Shown piece after piece: positions 56,565-64,000 of a stretch of DNA of 64,000 bases. The position numbers were made by a program, and so were the translations under genes. Each line of letters begins with the position of its first letter. Position 1 is the stretch's first letter. This DNA comes from Anthoceros angustus (Eukaryota > Streptophyta > Anthocerotopsida > Anthocerotales > Anthocerotaceae). The stretch lies in contig VJWM01000025.1 of assembly GCA_010909165.1 (NCBI GenBank), positions 2,232,001-2,296,000 of the forward strand. The letters are read 5' to 3'. The notes beneath the pieces are model-generated. The model saw only the letters and a program-made list of their open reading frames with translations. It was not told the DNA's origin and searched no databases.

Positions 56565-59500
56565 ATGAGTGTACGTCCCCATTTATTTACATCTGGCTTT
56601 AAGCTCTTGGATGATGTGTGCAAGGTCCCCCGACTCGGAGGGAGTTGGTTGCCCAAGGGCTTGGACGTGGGGATGGTTGGTCGGTTTATGGGCATTTTGG
56701 GAAGAGCTTCGGCGCGGCTGAATTCGAGGAGCCAAGTCTTGGGGCACGGGCGTTTTGTTTTGTGGCATGGGGTCCTCTGGGTGAGCAGTTCAGGTTGGGT
56801 GGATGGGGAGCTTGCTGGGTTGGATAGGGTGGGCAGGGCTGGAGGTGACGGTTGGGGCGTGACGGCTGAGACTGTGAGCAAGTTGTGTCGTGAGGGCCGG
56901 GTGGCTGAGGCTGTGGAGGGTTTGGAGGTTCTTGTGGACAGGGGTGGTTGGGTTTCGAAATCTTTGCTTTATGCTGTCTTGAAGGAATGTGTGATGGAGA
57001 AAAATCTCGTGCTGGGGAGCCGGGTGCATGCTGTGACGGTGAAGAAAGGTTACCAGTCGGACACTTTCCTGGGCAACCATATTCTGCGGATGTATGCTTC
57101 TCATGGGAGGTTGGAGGATGCGATGGATGTGTTTCGAGGGGTTGATGTACCGGATGTCTTCATGTGGTCGTCCATGATTGCTGCGCATGTGAGGCACGGA
57201 CAAGACACGCATGCGGTGGAACTGTATCATGGGATGCGGAGGTCCGGGGCCAAGGCAGATGGGCATGTGTTTGTGGCAGCCCTTCAGGCTTGTGCGAGGG
57301 GTGGAGACGTGGTGTCTGGGAAGCAGGTGCATGCTGATGTGCTGGCCAGGGGCGTGGAGCCTGAGTTGTTCGTCTGTAACTGCTTGGTGGACATGTACGC
57401 AAAGTGTGGGAGGTTGGAGGACGCTCGGACGGTGTTTGATGGGCTTGGTCGGAAAGATGTGGTCACGTGGAATGCCATGATAGCAGGGTATGCCCAGCAA
57501 GGGATGGGGCAAGAAGCTCTCCGTCTCTACGGTGCCATGCAAGATGAAGGCATCGCTGCACCCAATGCTGTCACATTTGTGTGCCTCCTGCAAGCGTGTG
57601 CACGTGTGGGCCACCCTTCGTTGGAGAAGGGGAAGCATCTTCATGGGCAGATTAGAGAACGAGGCCTCCAAGCTCATGTGTTTGTGGCCAACAGTTTGGT
57701 GAACATGTATGCAAAGTGTGGCAGCTTGGGAGATGCACAGAAAGTGTTTGATGGACTCCATCAGAAAGATGTGGTGACATGGAATGCCATGATAGCAGGG
57801 TATTCCCAGCAGGGCAGGGGGCAGGAAGCCCTTCATCTGCATAGTGCTATGCTGGAAGAGGGCACCGCTGAGCCCAATTGTGTAACATTTTCGTGCCTCC
57901 TACAGGCATGTGCAAGTTTGGGGCCCCCGGCTTTGGAGAAGGGGAGGCATCTTGATGCACAAATCAAAGAACGGGGGCACCAAACTGATGTGTTTGTAGC
58001 CAACAGTTTGGTGAACATGTATGCAAAGTGTGGGAGCTTGGAGGAAGCTCAGAGAGTCTTTGACGGACTCAGTCAGAAAGGTGTGGCGACATGGAACGCT
58101 CTAATAGCAGGGTACTCACAGCAGGGCATGGGCCAGGAAGCTCTTCTCCTGTACAGTGCTATGCAAGAAGAAAGCATCACTGTACCCGATTCTGTGACAT
58201 TTGTGTGCCTCCTACAGGCATGTGCAAGTGTCGGATCCCCAGCATTGGAGAAGGGAAAGCATCTTCATGCGCAAATCAGAGAACGAGGACATGAAGCGGA
58301 TGTCTTTGTAGCCAACAGTCTGGTGGACATGTATGCGAAGTGTGGCAGCTTGGAGGATGCTCAGAAAGTGTTTGACGGACTTGGTCAGAAAGATGCAGTG
58401 ACATGGAACGCCCTAATTGTAGGGTATTCCCAGCAGGGCAAGGGGCATGAGGCGCTTCATCTCTACGATGTTATGCAACAAGCAGGCACGGCTGTACCTG
58501 ATTGTGTAACATTTGTGTGCCTCCTGCAGGCATGTGCGATTGTGGGCACTCCAGCATTGGAGAAGGGGCAGCAACTTCTTGGCCACATCAGAGAACGAGG
58601 GTATGAAGCTGATGTGTTTGTTGCCAGCAGTTTAGTGAACATGTATGCAAAGTGTGGCAGCTTGGAAGATGCTCAAAGGGAGTTTGATGGACACCGTGAA
58701 AAAGATGTGGTGACATGGACAGCCATGATAGCAGGATATTCCCAACAGGGTATGGGGCAGCAGGCCCTTCTAGTTTACAGTGCTATGCAACAAGAAGGCA
58801 TCACCGTACCTGATTCTGTGACATTTGTGTGCCTCCTACAGGCATGTGCAAGTGTCGGATCCCCAGCATTGGAGAAGGGAAAGCATCTTCATGCGCAAAT
58901 CAGAGAACGAGGACATGAAGCGGATGTCTTTGTAGCCAACAGTCTGGTGGACATGTATGCGAAGTGTGGCAGCTTGGAGGATGCTCAGAAAGTGTTTGAC
59001 GGACTTGGTCAGAAAGATGCAGTGACATGGAACGCCCTAATTGTAGGGTATTCCCAGCAGGGCAAGGGGCATGAGGCGCTTCATCTCTACGATGTTATGC
59101 AACAAGCAGGCACGGCTGTACCTGATTGTGTAACATTTGTGTGCCTCCTGCAGGCATGTGCGATTGTGGGCACTCCAGCATTGGAGAAGGGGCAGCAACT
59201 TCTTGGCCACATCAGAGAACGAGGGTATGAAGCTGATGTGTTTGTTGCCAGCAGTTTAGTGAACATGTATGCAAAGTGTGGCAGCTTGGAAGATGCTCAA
59301 AGGGAGTTTGATGGACACCGTGAAAAAGATGTGGTGACATGGACAGCCATGATAGCAGGATATTCCCAACAGGGTATGGGGCAGCAGGCCCTTCTAGTTT
59401 ACAGTGCTATGCAACAAGAAGGCATCACCGTACCCGATTCTGTGACATTTGTGTCCCTCCTTCAGGCATGTGCAAGTGTTGGCACGCCAGCCTTGGAGAA

Positions 59501-61169
59501 GGGGAAGCAACTGCATACTCAAATAAGAGAACGAGGATACGAAGCTGATGCCTTTGTAGGCAGCAGTTTGGTGAACATGTACACAAAGTGTGGCAGCTTG
59601 GAAGATGCTCAGAGAATTTTTTATGGACTTGGCCAAAAAGATGCGGTCACATGGACTGCCATGATTGCCGGATACTCCCAGCAGGGCATGGGGCACAAAG
59701 CCCTTGGTCTTTACTCTGCTATGCAAGGAGAAGGCATCGCTGTTCATGATTCTGTGACATTCGTGTGCCTCCTGCAGGCATGTGCATGTGTGGGCAATCC
59801 GGCATTGGAGAAGGGGAAGCATCTGCATAGACAGATCAAAGAACGGGGACTAGAAGCTGATGGGTTTGTAGCGAGCAGTTTGGTGAACATGTATGCAAAG
59901 TGTGGCAGCTTGGAAAACGCTCGGACACTGTTTGATGGACTTGGGCAAAACAAACATGTGGGAACGTGGAATGCTATGATAGCAGGGTATTCCCAGAAGG
60001 GTATGGGGCAGGAAGCCCTTCATCTATACCATGCAATGCAAGAAGACGGCATGGCTATAACTGATTCCGTGACATTTTTGTGCCTCCTGCAGGCATGCGC
60101 AAATGTGGGAGCTTTGCATCTGGGAAAGCAGCTACATGCTCAGATTGTAGAACAAGGGCTTGAAGCCGACCTGTCGATAGCTGTCAGTTTGATAAACATG
60201 TATGGAAAATCCGGGAGCATGGTTGATGCACAGCAGGTGTTTGATGCGATGCCCGAAAGAAACGTTGTCGCCTGGAGTGCACTCATTGCAGGCTACACCT
60301 CTCAAGGAAAGAGTGAAGTGGTCTTTGACTTGGTCCAGAGGATGACAGAGGATGGCATACGGCCAAACGACATCACATTTGTCAGTGTACTAACAGTATG
60401 CAGTCATACTGGTCTAGTGAGGGAAGGGTGGCAGTACTTCGAGGCTATGAGCAGACACTACGGTCTCATTCCCACGGAGGACCACTACACGTGCATGGTG
60501 GATCTCCTGGGCCGCGCAGGACGACTGGATGATGCAATTGGTTTGGTAAGGTCAATGCCTGTATTGCCTAATGCTGCAATTTGGCACACCCTGTTGGGTG
60601 CTTGTCAAAAGTGGAGCAACGTGGAAGTGGGACTCCATGCTTTCAATGAAGCCTTGAAGCTTGACAAGAAAGATGCCGCAGCTCATGTGTTGATGTCAAA
60701 CACATATGCCGGCGCTCAGATGACAAAACAGGCACAGGAGCTGCAGGCAAAACGAAAAAGAATCAGGTCTTGGAAGCAGCCAGGAGAGAGCTTGTGGACA
60801 GACGGAGACGCATTGGTGCATAGTTTTCTGGTCGGGGATGAGAAGCACCCCCAGAGTCGAGCAAGACTGAATCACGTATTTTCTAAAATGAAGATGGAAA
60901 CATGTGTCCCACGTCTAGCTGTAGACATAACGGAGAATGGTACGGAAAACGGTAGACACATGAATGTCGCTCCTGCTAGCAGGGATCCCAACATTGCCCT
61001 TGGAAAACAGCACCCCACATTTTCATGCTCTCCAAATACCGTCCTTCACGAGAATCACTTCTATCACGAGTCCCGTGCAATACCCTGCGATACAAAAGAC
61101 TGCAACAGAAAATTTTGTTCACGTCTCATGTTGCCGCGACTCCACGGGAAAAGTGGAGACTTAATGTAA
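56565..61169 (+). CDS. Long PLS-class PPR protein with E/E+ region, intronless
   Basis: Organelle RNA-binding protein, probably for C-to-U editing. 1534 codons without an intron. After a ~110-residue leader come about eleven PLS triplets of ~104 residues, each with VTFVCLLQACAxVG, then ALEKGKHLHxQIRERG, SLVNMYAKCGSLEDAQKVFD and WNAMIAGYSQQGMGQEAL. The last triplets are less uniform (DITFVSVLTVCSHTGLVREG) and lead into E1/E2 (HYTCMVDLLGRAGRLDDAI, AAIWHTLLGACQ) and a PG-box-like segment (KQPGESLWTDGDALVHSFLV then GDEKHPQS). The last ~130 residues sit where a DYW domain would be. They lack HxE, the CxxC pair of the deaminase and the terminal DYW; a shifted frame (TATENFVHVSCCRDSTG) faintly resembles the DYW end. 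So the deaminase is absent or decayed here. Neighbouring PLS units are unusually alike. Confidence 0.93.
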   Translation: MSVRPHLFTSGFKLLDDVCKVPRLGGSWLPKGLDVGMVGRFMGILGRASARLNSRSQVLGHGRFVLWHGVLWVSSSGWVDGELAGLDRVGRAGGDGWGVTAETVSKLCREGRVAEAVEGLEVLVDRGGWVSKSLLYAVLKECVMEKNLVLGSRVHAVTVKKGYQSDTFLGNHILRMYASHGRLEDAMDVFRGVDVPDVFMWSSMIAAHVRHGQDTHAVELYHGMRRSGAKADGHVFVAALQACARGGDVVSGKQVHADVLARGVEPELFVCNCLVDMYAKCGRLEDARTVFDGLGRKDVVTWNAMIAGYAQQGMGQEALRLYGAMQDEGIAAPNAVTFVCLLQACARVGHPSLEKGKHLHGQIRERGLQAHVFVANSLVNMYAKCGSLGDAQKVFDGLHQKDVVTWNAMIAGYSQQGRGQEALHLHSAMLEEGTAEPNCVTFSCLLQACASLGPPALEKGRHLDAQIKERGHQTDVFVANSLVNMYAKCGSLEEAQRVFDGLSQKGVATWNALIAGYSQQGMGQEALLLYSAMQEESITVPDSVTFVCLLQACASVGSPALEKGKHLHAQIRERGHEADVFVANSLVDMYAKCGSLEDAQKVFDGLGQKDAVTWNALIVGYSQQGKGHEALHLYDVMQQAGTAVPDCVTFVCLLQACAIVGTPALEKGQQLLGHIRERGYEADVFVASSLVNMYAKCGSLEDAQREFDGHREKDVVTWTAMIAGYSQQGMGQQALLVYSAMQQEGITVPDSVTFVCLLQACASVGSPALEKGKHLHAQIRERGHEADVFVANSLVDMYAKCGSLEDAQKVFDGLGQKDAVTWNALIVGYSQQGKGHEALHLYDVMQQAGTAVPDCVTFVCLLQACAIVGTPALEKGQQLLGHIRERGYEADVFVASSLVNMYAKCGSLEDAQREFDGHREKDVVTWTAMIAGYSQQGMGQQALLVYSAMQQEGITVPDSVTFVSLLQACASVGTPALEKGKQLHTQIRERGYEADAFVGSSLVNMYTKCGSLEDAQRIFYGLGQKDAVTWTAMIAGYSQQGMGHKALGLYSAMQGEGIAVHDSVTFVCLLQACACVGNPALEKGKHLHRQIKERGLEADGFVASSLVNMYAKCGSLENARTLFDGLGQNKHVGTWNAMIAGYSQKGMGQEALHLYHAMQEDGMAITDSVTFLCLLQACANVGALHLGKQLHAQIVEQGLEADLSIAVSLINMYGKSGSMVDAQQVFDAMPERNVVAWSALIAGYTSQGKSEVVFDLVQRMTEDGIRPNDITFVSVLTVCSHTGLVREGWQYFEAMSRHYGLIPTEDHYTCMVDLLGRAGRLDDAIGLVRSMPVLPNAAIWHTLLGACQKWSNVEVGLHAFNEALKLDKKDAAAHVLMSNTYAGAQMTKQAQELQAKRKRIRSWKQPGESLWTDGDALVHSFLVGDEKHPQSRARLNHVFSKMKMETCVPRLAVDITENGTENGRHMNVAPASRDPNIALGKQHPTFSCSPNTVLHENHFYHESRAIPCDTKDCNRKFCSRLMLPRLHGKSGDLM
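58188..59435 (+). repeat. Exact-looking 624-bp tandem duplication inside the PPR gene
   Basis: 58188-58811 and 58812-59435 read the same by eye. Each is 208 codons, two full PLS triplets, starting at GATTCTGTGACATTTGTGTG. The reading frame is kept, so the duplication adds six PPR motifs with the same predicted base-contact residues. Confidence 0.93.
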
Positions 61170-61224
61170 AAAAAAGAGATTGAAAAATCCCACAAAAGAG
61201 AACAACCATATAGGAGGGCACCAT

Positions 61225-61650
61225 GGCCAAGGGGGTTAAGCACTTGCGATCGCCCATCTTGAAACTACCAACGGCTACGAGGCCCATCTTGAAACTACCA
61301 ACGGCTCCGAGGATTAGCCCCGCGATCGCCCATCTTGAAACTACCTACTGCTCCAAAAATGTCATGGTCCGGGATCCAAAAATGTCATGGTCCGGGATAA
61401 GAAACGGCCTACCTTCAATGGTGTGCTTCACGAGCGTGCTGGACTCCCGCAAGAGAGATTTTAGGCGTGACATCTTAAGTGAAATGTATGAGGAAACGCC
61501 CGCCCGGAGGGGCGTTCCGGCATAGAGCCGTTGAGGCCGTTAGGCGAGAGAGAGTTCTTAGGCACGACATCTTAAGTGAATTGTATTAGAGAACAACCAT
61601 TCGGAGGGGAGTTCCGGCGTAGAGCCGCTGAGGTCGTTAGGCCGAGGCAG
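61225..61650. repeat. Cluster of short direct repeats downstream of the PPR gene
   Basis: CCCATCTTGAAACTACC occurs three times (61253-61347), AAAAATGTCATGGTCCGGGA twice (61355-61400), and a ~90-bp unit (GACATCTTAAGTGAAWTGTA to CCGTTAGGC) twice (about 61468-61550 and 61566-61645). No coding features are supported. Confidence 0.8.
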
Positions 61651-62369
61651 CTTCAAGCCGCCCGGGCGCCCCAACGGGCGGGCGTTCCCGCACGTAAGAG
61701 CGCACGTCGAGTCAATAGGCCCGGCACGCGAGGCAAACAATCTGCAGATCGAGTGCTAGCGAGGTCCGTTGACCAAAGCATTGGACTAAAACCAGTGCTT
61801 TTAGTTTGGTTGCCATCTCAAGCTTTGAGTATTCAACTTAAGGGTTTGTGACGTAGGGCATGCGGAGTTGCCACTAGAGAGAGAGGGCTGCAGCATTGCA
61901 ATGCTCTTATTATTCTGGTTCCTTCGACCATTGTCTTCCTTTACGCTCGCACTTGTACAATCCCCTTTCGTGCTCGCGCTCCTTTTTCGGGCTTGAGCTA
62001 TCTGGTTTTGCACTCCATGTCTAGTTGTTGTCGAGTTGTTGTGTCTCGTTGCTATGTTTTGCGCTCGAGCTATCTAGTTCCCAACTCTTTCTTGCAATTG
62101 AATCTATCGATTCTGGACTTGTTGTTCAACCAGTTGTCTGGAGCGATTTTGGAGAACCTGGGGTTCAAAATTTATGAATCCTCTGGAGAAACGTTGTACA
62201 TGTACATTTTGGTCGCCGCATCCTAAACCTCAACAACTATTAGCGGTCAGAAGCTCTAAATCCTCCATCACTATAGCCATCTGAAGGTTAATCGTGACTG
62301 TTCGGGTGTGTTTTTCTTTGCTTAGTACTTGCTTGTTCTTTTTCTCTTTACCTACACTAGTTTTTGCGC
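61651..62369. other. Unassigned; possible LTR-like stretch 61847-62220
   Basis: TGTGACGTAGGGCATGCGGA at 61847 and GGTCGCCGCA ending at 62220 would give TG...CA ends. The following AACTATTAGCGGTCAGAAGC does not match a known primer-binding site. No partner LTR in the window, so this is only a possibility. Confidence 0.2.
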
Positions 62370-62575
62370 AGGCTAGCTCTGATTCGAGCAGGCTAGCTCT
62401 GATTCGAGCTAGCTAGCCCGGATCCGCTTGAACAAGCGGACAGTGAATCATCCGGATTACAGCAAGCTTGAACAAGCGGATCCGAGCTAGCCTCTTTTGC
62501 TTCACTGTCCATTTGTTCTTTTGCTCTGAGTCGAGTGGATCCAAGTGAGCTTGAACAAGCGGATTCGAGTTACCT
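62370..62575. repeat. Short repeats with palindromic TCCGCTTGAACAAGCGGA
   Basis: GCAGGCTAGCTCTGATTCGA occurs twice in tandem (about 62370-62408). CTTGAACAAGCGGA, half of an 8-bp-arm palindrome, occurs three times (about 62427, 62469, 62550), the first in full palindromic form. Confidence 0.8.
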
Positions 62576-64000
62576 TTTACTTTGCTTCATGGCCGCTTGA
62601 GCTATCTTGCTCTGTATTTGTTCTTTTCATGTGTTTACTTTGGTTTATTTCATGCTCTATACTTCCCATTAATGCTTGCTTTGTTTCTGGTTGTTGAGGT
62701 GCCAAGTCAAGCCTCCTTTTCATAGACAATGTTCATCATTAGGTAGGATGCTAATTTCAGTTTGGTTGTCAATGTGCTTGTTTGGCTGTCTGAAGCTGTA
62801 TGTGTTGTGATATTTACTCTTTAAGGTTCATTCAGGTCTTGTTAGTCAATGTTCATTGTTCGGCTCGCTTGTACATGCTTTTTGTCTTCGTTGTACGTAA
62901 TTGTATCCTTGTTGATATTCACATTTACCTGTACTGATAGGGTTCACTTGCTGCAAAGCAAGCCTCAGTTTTGTATATGGCTTTCTTCAAGATTCGTTTG
63001 GTGTCCCACGTGCTTTCTAATCCACGCATGATTTTGATGGTATTATGGTTTTTTTTTCTGAATTTCATGTCTTCCAATCTTTGGCTGATTTCTTCTATGC
63101 TATGTGTAGTTTCTGGTAACACTCTAATATTACGTTGTTTGTGTCGTCTTGTGCACTACTGTTACTTTCTTCTAAGAAGCAAGTAAGCATCTTCTTAATG
63201 TTAATTAGCTAGTGTTAGTTCTTTGACTGTCTGAGATCAAGTCCAGTCCGGTTGTTGAGTTTTACTTTAGCCTACTTTTTGTGTTCTTTACTTTTCATTA
63301 ATTTAAATGTTTTTTTCTTGGTCATAAAACACTTAAGCTTTAATGGATTCAACACAATATTCAAATACATAAAATAAACCAACAAAATTTACTGTGAACC
63401 TAAGAAGTAAACATAAAAATAAACGCCTTCAGACAAAACACATTGTAGAGCCAAACAAAATGCAAACACCAAAACGGAAATCAGCACCCTACCTGACAAT
63501 GAGCACTGTCTTCAAAGGGAACGTAGGACTTCGCATCTGGTGTGCAAGTCCCTAAAAGCACCTTTACCAGCAAAACCATCGGGTAAGCACCTGTGACATG
63601 GCAGCTTGTTGTTTCAGACAACTAATTACTCGGACTGATCAATCTAATATGTTGCAGCTCCATTCCCTTGCGCCGAATTTGGTTGGCTGCTCCCATTCAC
63701 TTTGAGTTTGACATAGCATATCGCATTCAGTTCAATTCCATTATTCCATATTCAGTTTATAATTTTTTTCATTAGTGGGCTATAGGGGCATAATTTATTC
63801 TTCTCTATTCTTTTTTGTGTTTTAGGTTTCATGGTTTTGTCTATTTTCTGAAAAGGGTTTAAGTTGGTCATAGATATTGTCAGTTAAAATGTCAAGTCTA
63901 TGCAATTTTTGCTGTGATTCGAAAGCATAAAGAGTGTTAAACAAGCTTCTTCTCCGTTGAAACATTTTCAAGGTAACATTATTGTATTGATATGTTTTTC
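62576..64000. other. AT-rich intergenic DNA, no gene seen
   Basis: Short frames only, T-rich. No repeat or RNA gene could be supported to the window end. Confidence 0.55.

Noticed and set aside
56790-57842. 350-codon minus-strand ORF inside the PPR gene.
   Set aside because: Antisense shadow of the PPR repeats; its peptide repeats mirror the PPR periodicity.
61220-61260. ATGGCCAAGGGGGTTAAGCA resembles the A-box half of a tRNA or tRNA-derived SINE; a similar word is at 42752.
   Set aside because: No B box (GGTTCGANNCC), no anticodon stem or acceptor pairing within the expected distance.
62925-63122. Minus-strand 65-codon ORF with basic composition (KFRKKNHNTIKIMRG).
   Set aside because: No start context, homologue or splice partner recognised; AT-rich chance frame is more likely.

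Overview
This is a nuclear segment of a land plant. The evidence is spliced genes with GT-AG introns of roughly 70-500 bp, a plastid-type tRNA adenosine deaminase, a very long PLS-class pentatricopeptide (PPR) protein, plant-style small membrane proteins, and Ty1/copia remains with a tRNA-iMet primer site. The PPR style and two unusual LINE lineages suggest a seed-free plant (bryophyte, lycophyte or fern). I cannot name the species from sequence alone.

Layout. (1) 1-3.65 kb is gene-dense: TADA-like deaminase (minus, cut by the window edge), a UBA-domain protein (plus) and ribosomal protein uS5/RPS2 (minus). (2) 3.7-15.4 kb is mostly AT-rich intergenic DNA. It holds two decayed LINE families, an LRR remnant, short tandem repeats and a perfect 21-bp-arm hairpin. 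(3) 15.9-20.8 kb carries a WDR48/UAF1-type WD40 gene in 17 exons. Part of its upstream region is duplicated in inverted orientation about 0.8 kb away. (4) 21.6-26.5 kb carries a three-RRM RNA-binding protein gene (minus) whose 3' half and downstream DNA are tandemly duplicated (unit about 1.53 kb). (5) 28.5-33.5 kb carries a small two-helix membrane protein (plus), an eight-exon type I membrane protein of unknown family (minus) and a RanBP2-type zinc-finger protein (minus). (6) 34-49.2 kb is a transposon-rich block: a tandem array of internally deleted copia units, a three-copy array of a ~680-bp repeat next to a transposon-like ORF, and a GC-rich CT/GA block with nested duplications. (7) 49.9-61.2 kb is gene-dense again: an ODR4 homologue (minus, 11 exons), an unknown charged protein (plus), a TMEM45/DUF716 membrane protein (minus) and the 1534-codon PPR gene (plus). 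(8) 61.2-64 kb is repeats and AT-rich DNA.

How the genes relate. They are ordinary independent eukaryotic housekeeping genes (tRNA editing, translation, deubiquitinase cofactor, RNA binding, ER membrane, organelle RNA editing), not an operon. Three pairs are head-to-head over short shared upstream regions: TADA/UBA, ODR4/unknown and TMEM45/PPR. The striking theme is local tandem duplication: gene tails, PPR modules, LINE C-termini, copia units and unknown repeats have all been duplicated in place. I found no clear novel system. The best leads are the inverted duplicate upstream of WDR48, the copia array and the unknown type I membrane protein. Exon limits come from reading splice sites and checking phase by eye; no alignment or transcript data were available.
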